Notes under the pieces: generated by a model
What the model saw: only the letters and a program-made list of their open reading frames with translations
Databases searched by the model: none
Told to the model about the DNA's origin: nothing
Shown here: piece after piece, positions 36,305 through 44,258 of the stretch
Layout of the letters: each line of letters begins with the position of its first letter
Position numbering within the stretch: the first letter of the stretch is position 1
Made by a program: the position numbers and the translations under genes
NCBI RefSeq assembly: GCF_009835145.1
Contig: NZ_APKE01000004.1
Span: 1 to 64,000 of the forward strand
Direction: 5' to 3'
DNA: 64,000 nucleotides
Origin: Profundibacterium mesophilum KAUST100406-0324
GTDB lineage: Bacteria > Pseudomonadota > Alphaproteobacteria > Rhodobacterales > Rhodobacteraceae

Positions 36305-37047
36305 CGCGCCCCCGCCATCTGCGGCCCCGTGCCAGACGCGGACGGGCCCGACGGGGACGCGCCGTCGCGCCCCACGATACTCACGGCGACATTCACCAGC
36401 AGGGCGATGAGGATGAGGACGCTGCCCAGCGCGAGGGCGAGATCGAGATTGCCCTTGGATGTCTCGAGCGCGATCGTCGTGGTCATCACGCGTGTCGCAT
36501 GATTGATGTTCCCGCCGACGATGAGGACCGCGCCGACCTCGGCGATGGCCCGCCCGAACCCCGCGAGGGCGGCGGTGATGAGCGCGGCGCGCCCGTCCCT
36601 GATGAGGGTCGGGATCGCACCGAGGCGGCTCTGGCCAAGGGAGGTGAGCTGCTCTGCGTATTCGTCCCACAGGCCTTCCAGCGCGCTGCGGCTCAGCGCG
36701 GCGATGATCGGCGTGACGAGGACGGCCTGCGCGGCGATCATCGCGGTCGGCGTGTAGAGAAGCTCGAGCGGACCCAGCGGACCTGCGCGGGAAAGCAGAA
36801 GGTAGAGCGCGAGGCCGACCACCACCGGCGGCAATCCCATCAACGCGTTGAGCACGGTGATGATCGCGCGGCGTCCCGGCGGGCGCGACACGGCAAGCCA
36901 GGCCCCGAGCGGCATCCCGATCGCCGCCGCGATCACCACGGCCCCCAGAGAGACCTGCAAGGAGAGGATGACGATCGCCCACAGGTCCCCATCCCCCGAA
37001 AGGATCAACCACAGAGCCGAGAGGAATGACTGTGAAAAATCCTGCAA
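36301..37047 (-). CDS. tupB: Tungstate ABC transporter permease
   Basis: A 248-residue permease with five to six membrane segments and the coupling-helix region RDGRAALITAALAGFGRAIAE, followed by GAVLIVGGNI. It begins with TTG at 37047, with AGGAAAG about 10 bases upstream. First gene of tupBCA, divergent from the radical SAM gene. Confidence 0.88.
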   Translation of the reverse strand: MQDFSQSFLSALWLILSGDGDLWAIVILSLQVSLGAVVIAAAIGMPLGAWLAVSRPPGRRAIITVLNALMGLPPVVVGLALYLLLSRAGPLGPLELLYTPTAMIAAQAVLVTPIIAALSRSALEGLWDEYAEQLTSLGQSRLGAIPTLIRDGRAALITAALAGFGRAIAEVGAVLIVGGNINHATRVMTTTIALETSKGNLDLALALGSVLILIALLVNVAVSIVGRDGASPSGPSASGTGPQMAGAR

Positions 37048-37187
37048 ACTACTGCGTTCTTTCCTGCCATTGCGTGCACGCGGTATTTGATGCAGGAAAT
37101 TGCGCCGAATGTCCAGTGGATGACGGGGTGTGACGGGGGTCGCTTGCGCCGCGCGTTTTGCCGCAGATCCTTGTTTCGCGGCGTTTG

Positions 37188-37202
37188 GAACATATTATGA
37201 AC
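37188..37202. promoter_or_regulatory. SOS (LexA) box GAAC-N7-GAAC
   Basis: GAAC (37188-37191), seven bases, GAAC (37199-37202), which on the other strand reads GTTC-N7-GTTC. That direct repeat is the known LexA recognition sequence in Rhodobacter and other alphaproteobacteria. It overlaps a candidate -10 (TATTAT, 37193-37198) whose -35 is TTGTTT (37171-37176, 16-bp spacer), the expected place for repression. It lies two bases before the ATG of the radical SAM gene. Confidence 0.78.
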
Positions 37203-37204
37203 CC

Positions 37205-38440
37205 ATGAGCAAAATGACCCTGAACGAGAAGCTCGCGATCCTGTCGGACGCGGCGAAATACGACGCTTCCTGTGCCTCGAGCGGCAGCACGAGGCGCGAC
37301 AGTCGCGACGGCAAGGGCCTCGGGAGCAACGAGGGCTCGGGGATCTGTCACGCCTATGCGCCGGATGGCCGATGCATCAGCCTGCTGAAGATCCTGATGA
37401 CGAATTTCTGCATCTATGACTGCGCCTATTGCGTGAACAGGGTGTCGTCCAACGTGCGGCGCGCACGCTTCACGCCCGAGGAAGTGGTCGAGCTGACACT
37501 GGAATTCTATCGCCGGAACTATATCGAGGGGCTGTTCCTGAGCTCGGGCATCATCCGCTCTCCCGATGCCACGATGAGCGACATGGTCCAGATCGCGCGC
37601 TCGCTGCGCAAGGAGCATAATTTCAGGGGCTACATCCATCTCAAGACGATCCCCGACGCCTCCGCGGACCTGATCGCCGAGGCGGGCCTCCTGGCGGACA
37701 GGGTTTCGATCAATGTCGAGCTTCCGACCGACGAGGCGGTGAAGAGCTTCGCCCCCGAGAAGGATCCTGCCACGATCCGCAAGGCGATGGCGGATGTGCG
37801 CATGCGCCGCGAGGCCGCGACCGAGAAGAGCCATACCGGGCGCCGCGCGCCGCGTTTCGCGCCGGCCGGCCAGTCGACGCAGATGATCGTCGGCGCCGAC
37901 GGGGCGAATGACACCACGATCCTTGGCAATTCGACCCGGCTCTATGCCAGCTATGGATTGAAGCGGGTCTATTACTCGGCCTTCTCCCCGATCCCCGACG
38001 CGACCGCGAAACTGCCCCTCGTGCGCCCTCCGCTCGAGCGCGAGCATCGCCTCTACCAGGCGGACTGGCTCTTGCGGTTCTACGGCTTCGATCTCCACGA
38101 CATCACCTCGGGGACGAAGGACGGCAATCTCGATCTGCATATCGATCCGAAACTTGCCTGGGCGCTGAACAACCGGCATCACTTCCCGGTCGACGTGAAC
38201 ACCGCGCCCCGCGAGATGCTGCTCAGGGTGCCCGGCTTCGGCGTGAAGACGGTGAACCGCATCCTCGGCACCCGGCGCCACCGCGCGCTGCGCTACGAGG
38301 ACCTGACACGGCTCGGGGCCTCCCTAAAGAAGGCGAAGAGCTTCATAACCGCCGCCGGCTGGTCACCGGACGCGCTGATCGACAGCGAGAGCCTGCGCGC
38401 GCGTTTCGCGCCCCCGCCCGAGCAGCTGAGCCTGTTCTAG
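37205..38440 (+). CDS. Radical SAM protein, putative DNA modification/repair type
   Basis: A 411-residue radical SAM protein of the type annotated as putative DNA modification/repair protein (TIGR03916). The cluster motif is CxxxCxxC with C69, C73 and C76 (FCIYDCAYC). Near the C-terminus a helix-hairpin-helix with RVPGFGVKTVNRIL suggests DNA binding. The reaction is not known. It lies directly behind an SOS box, and its partner UdgX gene follows by 8 bp. With the predicted promoter the message would have almost no leader; a second ATG at 37214 is an alternative start. Confidence 0.9.
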   Translation: MSKMTLNEKLAILSDAAKYDASCASSGSTRRDSRDGKGLGSNEGSGICHAYAPDGRCISLLKILMTNFCIYDCAYCVNRVSSNVRRARFTPEEVVELTLEFYRRNYIEGLFLSSGIIRSPDATMSDMVQIARSLRKEHNFRGYIHLKTIPDASADLIAEAGLLADRVSINVELPTDEAVKSFAPEKDPATIRKAMADVRMRREAATEKSHTGRRAPRFAPAGQSTQMIVGADGANDTTILGNSTRLYASYGLKRVYYSAFSPIPDATAKLPLVRPPLEREHRLYQADWLLRFYGFDLHDITSGTKDGNLDLHIDPKLAWALNNRHHFPVDVNTAPREMLLRVPGFGVKTVNRILGTRRHRALRYEDLTRLGASLKKAKSFITAAGWSPDALIDSESLRARFAPPPEQLSLF

Positions 38441-38448
38441 AGCACGCG

Positions 38449-39909
38449 ATGCTCCATGTCGCCCATATGCCCCCGATCGGCACGCTCGCGGCTTGGCGCG
38501 ACGCCGCGCGCCGCGGGCTCACCCTCGGGATCGAACCGCAGGACATGCTCTGGACCTTCGGCGCGGAGCCGTCCGGCCTCTTCACCGGCACCCCCCTCCC
38601 GCAGGAGATCCCGCAGGCGGCGATGACGGTGCCGCGCAGCTTCGTCGAGCTGGCCTCGAACGTGGTCTGGCACAGCGATCCCGAACGTTTCGCGCAGCTC
38701 TACGCGCTTCTTCACAGGCTGCGCCGAACGGCTGGCCTGATGGAGGATCGCGGCGACCCCGCGCTTGCCCGCCTGCGCGCGGCCGAGAAGCAGGTCACGC
38801 GCGACAAGCACAAGATGAAGGCGTTCGTGCGGTTTCGCGAGATCGAGCGGAAGACCCCCGGCCGGCGCAGGTTCGGTGCCTGGTTCGAACCCGATCACCA
38901 TATCGCCGAACCCCTTGCCCCGTTCTTCGCGCGCAGGTTCGGTGACATGGACTGGATCATCGCCACGCCGCAGGCCTGTATCAGCTTCGAGAGCGGGCGG
39001 GTCGATATCGCGCCAGGCAGCGCCCGGCCCGATCATCCCGATGATGCCACAGAGGCGCTCTGGACCACGTATTTCAGGAACATTTTCAATCCGGCCAGAT
39101 TGAAGATCAAGGCGATGCAGGCCGAGATGCCGAAGAAGTACTGGAAGAACATGCCCGAAACCGCCTCCATTCCCGACCTGATCGCCAATGCCGAGCAGCG
39201 CGCACGCGCCATGCAGGACGCGGCTCCGACGCTCCCGCCCCTGCGCAGCCATCGCATCCTGGATGCCGCCGCGGATGCCCGCCCCCCGGCGGAGGAAAGC
39301 TCCGATCAGCCCGATACGCTGGACGCACTGTCGCGCGCCGAGGCCGCCTGCCGGCGCTGCCCCCTCCATGCGAATGCCACGCAGGTCGTTCCGGGAAGCG
39401 GACCGCAGGATGCCACCATGATGATCGTCGGCGAGCAGCCCGGCGACCGGGAGGACCTCGAAGGGCGCCCCTTCGTCGGGCCCGCCGGACAGCTGTTCGA
39501 CACCGTGGCGGCCGAGGCCGGCCTCGATCGCGACCGTGCCTTCGTCACGAATGCGGTGAAGCACTTCAAGTTCACCCCGCGCGGAAAGAGGCGCATCCAC
39601 GCGCGCCCCGACGCCGGCGAGGTCCGCGCCTGCAAGTGGTGGCTCGATGCCGAATTGCGAATCGTCCGGCCCAAACTGATCGTCGCCATGGGCGCGACCG
39701 CGGCCGCGAGCCTGACGGGGACGGGAAAGGGCATCACCAAGCGGCAAGGAGCGATCGAGCCCGGCCCGCAGGGCATACCGGTCCTGTTGACGGTGCACCC
39801 GAGCTACCTTCTGCGCATTCCCGAGCCGGCGGCGCGCGCCGAGGCCACGGCGCGGTTCAGGGGTGATCTGGAACAGGCTGTCCGCACGCTGGCCACCCTG
39901 TCCGATTGA
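38449..39909 (+). CDS. DUF4130 - UdgX family uracil-DNA-binding protein fusion
   Basis: A 486-residue two-part protein. Residues about 1-260 match the DUF4130 domain that travels with the radical SAM partner. Residues about 290-486 form a uracil-DNA glycosylase-like domain with GEQPGD (328-333), KRRIH (380-384) and HPSYLLR (450-456). KRRIH is the hallmark of UdgX, whose histidine (here H384) forms a covalent bond to the deoxyribose after removing uracil. Cysteines C301, C304 and C395 fit an iron-sulfur site. The pair with the SOS-controlled radical SAM gene suggests a damage-response role. No strong ribosome site, so translation may be coupled. Confidence 0.92.
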   Translation: MLHVAHMPPIGTLAAWRDAARRGLTLGIEPQDMLWTFGAEPSGLFTGTPLPQEIPQAAMTVPRSFVELASNVVWHSDPERFAQLYALLHRLRRTAGLMEDRGDPALARLRAAEKQVTRDKHKMKAFVRFREIERKTPGRRRFGAWFEPDHHIAEPLAPFFARRFGDMDWIIATPQACISFESGRVDIAPGSARPDHPDDATEALWTTYFRNIFNPARLKIKAMQAEMPKKYWKNMPETASIPDLIANAEQRARAMQDAAPTLPPLRSHRILDAAADARPPAEESSDQPDTLDALSRAEAACRRCPLHANATQVVPGSGPQDATMMIVGEQPGDREDLEGRPFVGPAGQLFDTVAAEAGLDRDRAFVTNAVKHFKFTPRGKRRIHARPDAGEVRACKWWLDAELRIVRPKLIVAMGATAAASLTGTGKGITKRQGAIEPGPQGIPVLLTVHPSYLLRIPEPAARAEATARFRGDLEQAVRTLATLSD

Positions 39910-39943
39910 TCCCGCAGGGCGCGCGACTTCTACCGCCCGGCAA

Positions 39944-40004
39944 AGGTATTTTCACGAAGCTGAAGGAAACGGTGCGCGCCCTTTTCAGCTTCGCTCAAAT
40001 ACCT
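39944..40004. repeat. Inverted pair of a 21-nt repeat forming a hairpin between convergent genes
   Basis: The left arm (39944-39964) begins AGGTATTTTCACGAAGC and the right arm (39984-40004) is its near-complement. CGAAGCTGAA pairs TTCAGCTTCG and AGGTATTT pairs AAATACCT, leaving a small internal loop. It lies between the convergent stops of the UdgX and ychF genes and could terminate both. A third copy of the same 21-nt unit is at 51045-51065, so it may be a dispersed palindromic element. Confidence 0.7.
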
Positions 40005-40041
40005 CCCGCGCGGAGCGCATTCGAAGGGCGCGCCCCAAGGC

Positions 40042-41139
40042 TCAGGCGTTGAAGAGGAAGTGCAGCACGTCGCCGTCCTTTACGAGGTAGCTTTTTCCCT
40101 CGACACGCATCTTTCCCGCATCCTTGGCACCCTGCTCTCCGCCCAGCGCGGTAAAATCGTCATAGGCGATCGTCTCGGCACGGATAAAACCCCGTTCGAA
40201 ATCCCCATGGATGACCCCTGCGGCCTGCGGTGCCAGCGTGCCCTCGCGGATGGTCCAGGCGCGCGCCTCCTTGGGCCCGACCGTGAAATAGGTCTGCAAT
40301 CCCAAAAGCTCGTATCCCGCGCGGATCAGGCGGTCGAGGCCGGGCTCCTCGAGCCCCATCTCGCCAAGGAACATCTCCGCTTCGTCCTTGTCGAGCTGGG
40401 CGATCTCTTCCTCGATCTGCGCCGAGATCACGACAGTGCCCGCGCCCTGCTCGGCGGCCATCTGCGCGACCCGCTCCGATTGCGCGTTGCCCGTGGCCGC
40501 GTCGCCCTCCGACACGTTGCAGACATACAGGATCGGCTTCGACGTTAGCAGCTGAAGCATCTTCCAGCCCTTCATGTCGTCGGGATCGATCTCGACCACG
40601 CGGGCCGGTCGCCCTTCCTCGAGCGCCGCCTGCGCCGCCTTGAGCAAGCGTTCGTGCTGAATCGCCTCCTTGTCACCCCCGCGCACCTTGCGCGTCAGGC
40701 CCTGGAGGCGCCGCTCGATACTGTCGAGATCGGCAAGCATCAGCTCCGTCTCGATCGTCTCGGCATCGGCGATCGGGTCAACGCGCCCCTCGACATGGGT
40801 CACGTCACCATCCTCGAAGCAGCGCAGAACATGGGCGATCGCATCGCATTCGCGGATATTGGCCAAGAACTGGTTGCCGAGGCCTTCTCCCTGGCTCGCG
40901 CCCTTCACCAATCCCGCGATGTCCACGAAGGTCATCCTGGTAGGAATGACCTGCTTGGACTTGGCGATACCCGCCAGACGGTCGAGCCGCGCATCCGGCA
41001 CCGCCACCTCGCCCACATTCGGCTCGATGGTGCAGAACGGGAAATTCGCCGCCTGAGCCGCCGCAGTGCGCGTGAGCGCGTTGAACAGCGTCGACTTGCC
41101 CACGTTCGGCATCCCGACGATACCCATCTTGAAACCCAT
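40042..41139 (-). CDS. ychF: Redox-regulated ATPase YchF (Obg family)
   Basis: A 365-residue TRAFAC P-loop ATPase that binds ribosomes. It has the G1 motif GMPNVGKST (9-17), the switch II DIAGLVKGAS, CNVSE in place of the usual guanine-specific NKxD (the reason YchF prefers ATP), and a C-terminal TGS domain ending GDVLHFLFNA. AAGGAC precedes the ATG at 41137-41139. A long upstream in-frame extension is not coding. Confidence 0.97.
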   Translation of the reverse strand: MGFKMGIVGMPNVGKSTLFNALTRTAAAQAANFPFCTIEPNVGEVAVPDARLDRLAGIAKSKQVIPTRMTFVDIAGLVKGASQGEGLGNQFLANIRECDAIAHVLRCFEDGDVTHVEGRVDPIADAETIETELMLADLDSIERRLQGLTRKVRGGDKEAIQHERLLKAAQAALEEGRPARVVEIDPDDMKGWKMLQLLTSKPILYVCNVSEGDAATGNAQSERVAQMAAEQGAGTVVISAQIEEEIAQLDKDEAEMFLGEMGLEEPGLDRLIRAGYELLGLQTYFTVGPKEARAWTIREGTLAPQAAGVIHGDFERGFIRAETIAYDDFTALGGEQGAKDAGKMRVEGKSYLVKDGDVLHFLFNA

Positions 41140-41204
41140 GCCGCGTCCTTTCCCGTATCCGATCGCGGCATATGGGGTCTGGCAGGGCGGATCGTCAAGG
41201 AGGG

Positions 41205-41396
41205 CTAGCGGGCGCGGCGGTCCGCATGCGTCTGGTAGATCAGGATCCAGGCCAGCAATATGAAGATCGGATGGCCCAGGCCGCCGCTGATCAGGATGGC
41301 CGGCAGCCAGATCAGGAAAACGATGATGGACAGGATCGGCCGACCCGTGAGCAGGATCGACAAGGGCGGGAGCAACAGGGCGAGTACATAATTCAT
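41205..41396 (-). CDS. YqaE/Pmp3 family membrane protein
   Basis: A 63-residue hydrophobic protein with two membrane spans and the family motif LLLPPLSILLTGRP near the N-terminus. Pmp3-type proteins are linked to membrane potential and stress, without a known reaction. The ATG at 41394-41396 is chosen because the family starts just before this motif. Divergent from trpA. Confidence 0.85.
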   Translation of the reverse strand: MNYVLALLLPPLSILLTGRPILSIIVFLIWLPAILISGGLGHPIFILLAWILIYQTHADRRAR

Positions 41397-41479
41397 GCAC
41401 CCATAGATAGGATCCCTTCTGCCATTGAACATCCCCCCCGCCTGTTGCAACACGAAAGGATGCCTCTAGGGAGAATGCC

Positions 41480-42271
41480 ATGACCCGGATCGACGATACA
41501 TTCGCCGCCCTTCGCAGCGAGGGACGCCGCGCCTTCGTCGCCTACGTGATGGCGGGCGATCCGGATTACGCGCGGAGCCTGCAGCTGGTGAAGGGTCTTC
41601 CGGGAGCGGGCGTGGACATCATCGAGCTTGGCCTGCCCTTCACCGACCCGATGGCCGATGGCGGCACGATACAGCTTGCCGGGCAACGTGCCCTCGAAGC
41701 CGGGATGACGCTTCAGAAGACGCTTCAGCTCGCCCGCGAGTTCCGTGCCGAGGACAGCACCACGCCGCTCGTTCTGATGGGTTATTACAACCCGATCTAT
41801 TCGCGCGGCGTCGACAAGTTCCTCCACGATGCCAAGCAGGCCGGGATCGACGGGCTGATCATCGTCGATCTGCCGCCCGAGGAGGATCACGAGCTGTGCC
41901 TGCCCGCGCAGGAGGCGGGGCTGAACTTCATCCGTCTCGCCACGCCCACGACCGATGACGCGCGCCTGCCGACGGTGCTGACCAATACAAGCGGCTTCGT
42001 CTATTACGTCTCGATCACCGGCATCACCGGCAGCGCCGCGCCCAAGGCGCCCGAGGTCGCGCCGGAAGTGGCGCGGATCAAGGCCCGCACCGACCTTCCG
42101 GTGGTCATCGGCTTCGGGATCAGGACCCCCGAGGCGGCCCGCGAGATGGCCGCCGCCGCCGATGGCTGCGTCGTGGGTTCGGCAATCGTGTCGGAAATGG
42201 CCGAGGGCAAGCCGGTGGAGGAGATCCTGGCCTTCGTCTCCCGCCTTGCCGAAGGGGCGCATGGCGCCTGA
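41480..42271 (+). CDS. trpA: Tryptophan synthase alpha subunit
   Basis: A 263-residue TIM-barrel that cleaves indole-3-glycerol phosphate to indole and glyceraldehyde 3-phosphate. Catalytic acidic residues lie in [14 protein letters not shown]. The motif normally reads DPxADGP; here the proline is glycine, a small oddity in a conserved loop. The phosphate-binding loop [10 protein letters not shown] is present. GGGAGA precedes the ATG. trpB is not in the window. Confidence 0.97.
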   Translation: MTRIDDTFAALRSEGRRAFVAYVMAGDPDYARSLQLVKGLPGAGVDIIELGLPFTDPMADGGTIQLAGQRALEAGMTLQKTLQLAREFRAEDSTTPLVLMGYYNPIYSRGVDKFLHDAKQAGIDGLIIVDLPPEEDHELCLPAQEAGLNFIRLATPTTDDARLPTVLTNTSGFVYYVSITGITGSAAPKAPEVAPEVARIKARTDLPVVIGFGIRTPEAAREMAAAADGCVVGSAIVSEMAEGKPVEEILAFVSRLAEGAHGA

Positions 42272-42330
42272 GATAAGGGATGCAGGGCCCACCGGCCCCC
42301 TGAAATTCGGGGTGCCGGCGGCGATCGCGG

Positions 42331-42795
42331 TCAGGTGAGGCGCTGCTTCACCTTCGGCCCGACGAGGCCGAAATCGATCTGTCCGGTATAGCGCTCCTTC
42401 AGCTCGCCCATGACGCGGCCCATGTCGCGGATCGAGCTGGCGCCGGTCCGCTCGATCGACGCCGCGATCGCCTTGTCGACCTCCTCCTCGGAAAGCCTGC
42501 GGGGAAGGAACTCCTCGATCACCGTGATCTCCTCGATCTCGCGCGCCGCCAGTTCGAGCCGCCCGCCCTCCTCGTAGGCACGGGCGCTTTCCTGCCGCTG
42601 CTTGACCATCTTGCCGAGGATGCCGCGGATCTCGGCATCGCTGACGCCGGTCTCGCTGCTTTCCTCGCTCCCGCGCAGCGCGATGTCGCGGTCCTTGATC
42701 GCCGCGTTGACAAGGCGCAGGGTCGACAGGCGATCCTTGCGCTTTTCCTTCATCGCTTCCTTGAGGGCCGCCGAAAGGCGCGTTCTGAGATCCAT
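42331..42795 (-). CDS. GatB/YqeY domain protein
   Basis: A 154-residue YqeY protein resembling the tail domain of GatB. It starts MDLRTRLSAALKEAMK and ends GKVMG-like as RVMGELKERYTGQIDFGLVG. Function is unclear; a tRNA-related role is suggested by homology. The ATG at 42793-42795 fits the family start. It is convergent with trpA and divergent from carA. Confidence 0.92.
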   Translation of the reverse strand: MDLRTRLSAALKEAMKEKRKDRLSTLRLVNAAIKDRDIALRGSEESSETGVSDAEIRGILGKMVKQRQESARAYEEGGRLELAAREIEEITVIEEFLPRRLSEEEVDKAIAASIERTGASSIRDMGRVMGELKERYTGQIDFGLVGPKVKQRLT

Positions 42796-42976
42796 GATCC
42801 TGCCTGTCCATCCTGTATTGCGCAAGCGGGGCACGGTAGCCCAGCGCCCCTGCCGTGACAACTGCCGCGGCACCGCCCACGGGCACCGCCGGTGGGCCTT
42901 GACCGTATTTGTCGACTTCCCTAGATTGCGCCAGATTTGCCTTGGCGGCCCTCGCCGCCCAACCGGAAAGCCTGTC

Positions 42977-44134
42977 ATGCCAGCCGCACACCGCACCGCT
43001 CCGACCGCCTGCCTCGCCCTCGCCGACGGGAGCGTGTTCTACGGACGCGGGTTCGGCGCTACGGGCCAGACGGTGGCCGAGCTGTGCTTCAACACCGCGA
43101 TGACCGGCTACCAGGAGATCATGACCGATCCCTCCTATGCGGGGCAGATCGTGACCTTCACCTTCCCCCATATCGGCAATACCGGGGTGACGCCCGAGGA
43201 TGACGAGACCTCCGATCCGGTCGCGGACGGGATGATCGTGAAATGGGACCCGACCGAGCCGAGCAACTGGCGCGCCACGGATGCGCTCGGCGCGTGGCTG
43301 GCCCGCCGCGGCCGCATCGGGATCGGCGGGATCGACACGCGGCGCCTGACCCGCGCGATTCGCCAGCAGGGCGCGCCGCATGTCGCCATGGCCCACGATC
43401 CGGACGGCAATTTCGACATCGAGGCGCTGGTCGCAGCGGCCCGCGGCTTTCCCGGCCTCGAAGGGCTCGACCTGGCCAAGAACGTGACCTGTTCGCAATC
43501 CTACCGCTGGGACGAGATGCTGTGGTCATGGCCCGAGGGCCATGTGCGGCGCAGCACGCCGGGCCACCGCGTCGTCGCCGTCGATTACGGCGCCAAGCGC
43601 AACATCCTGCGCAGCCTCGCCTCCGCGGGGTGCGACGTGACCGTCCTGCCGGCGAGCGCGACGGCCGAGGATGTGCTGGCGCATGATCCGCAAGGCCTGT
43701 TCCTGTCGAACGGTCCCGGCGATCCGGCCGCGACCGGCGAATATGCCGTGCCGATGATCCAGCAGATCCTGCGCGACACGCGGCTTCCGGTTTTCGGCGT
43801 GTGCCTTGGGCACCAGCTTCTGGCCCTGTCGCTCGGCGCCAGGACGGTCAAGATGAACCACGGCCACCACGGGGCCAACCACCCGGTCAAGGATGTGGAT
43901 ACGGGCAAGGTCGAGATCACCTCGATGAACCATGGCTTCACCGTCGACAGCCAATCGCTCCCGAGCGGTGTGCGGGAGACCCACGTCTCGCTCTTCGACG
44001 GATCGAATTGCGGGATCAGGCTCGCCGACCGGCCGGTCTGGTCGGTGCAATACCACCCCGAGGCAAGCCCCGGGCCGCAGGACAGCTATTACCTCTTCGA
44101 GCGTTTCTCGAAGGCGATGACCGACGCGGCCTGA
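42977..44134 (+). CDS. carA: Carbamoyl-phosphate synthase small subunit
   Basis: A 385-residue glutaminase subunit that supplies ammonia to CarB for arginine and pyrimidine synthesis. The C-terminal class I glutamine amidotransferase domain has the nucleophile in GVCLGHQLLALSLGA and the His/Glu pair in YHPEASPGP. The N-terminal domain has FNTAMTGYQEIMTDPSYAGQ. The ATG at 42977 is the family start. carB is not in the window. Confidence 0.97.
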   Translation: MPAAHRTAPTACLALADGSVFYGRGFGATGQTVAELCFNTAMTGYQEIMTDPSYAGQIVTFTFPHIGNTGVTPEDDETSDPVADGMIVKWDPTEPSNWRATDALGAWLARRGRIGIGGIDTRRLTRAIRQQGAPHVAMAHDPDGNFDIEALVAAARGFPGLEGLDLAKNVTCSQSYRWDEMLWSWPEGHVRRSTPGHRVVAVDYGAKRNILRSLASAGCDVTVLPASATAEDVLAHDPQGLFLSNGPGDPAATGEYAVPMIQQILRDTRLPVFGVCLGHQLLALSLGARTVKMNHGHHGANHPVKDVDTGKVEITSMNHGFTVDSQSLPSGVRETHVSLFDGSNCGIRLADRPVWSVQYHPEASPGPQDSYYLFERFSKAMTDAA

Positions 44135-44258
44135 TCCATCGGCGCCGCGGCGCTTTCCCTGTTCCGTCTGCGCGATCCGGGGGATCTGCCCTCGCTCGTT
44201 AACCTTGCATTAACCAAGCCGGCTTAGCCTCGGTCACGGCATTGCAGCGGGGTTGGCG

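Noticed and set aside
35561-37012. A long frame that would fuse an N-terminal segment to TupC
   Set aside because: The upstream part is an out-of-frame shadow of tupB; the true start overlaps the tupB stop at 36304.
41393-43498. A 701-codon minus-strand frame across trpA, yqeY and carA
   Set aside because: It covers three well-supported genes on other frames and has no domain of its own.
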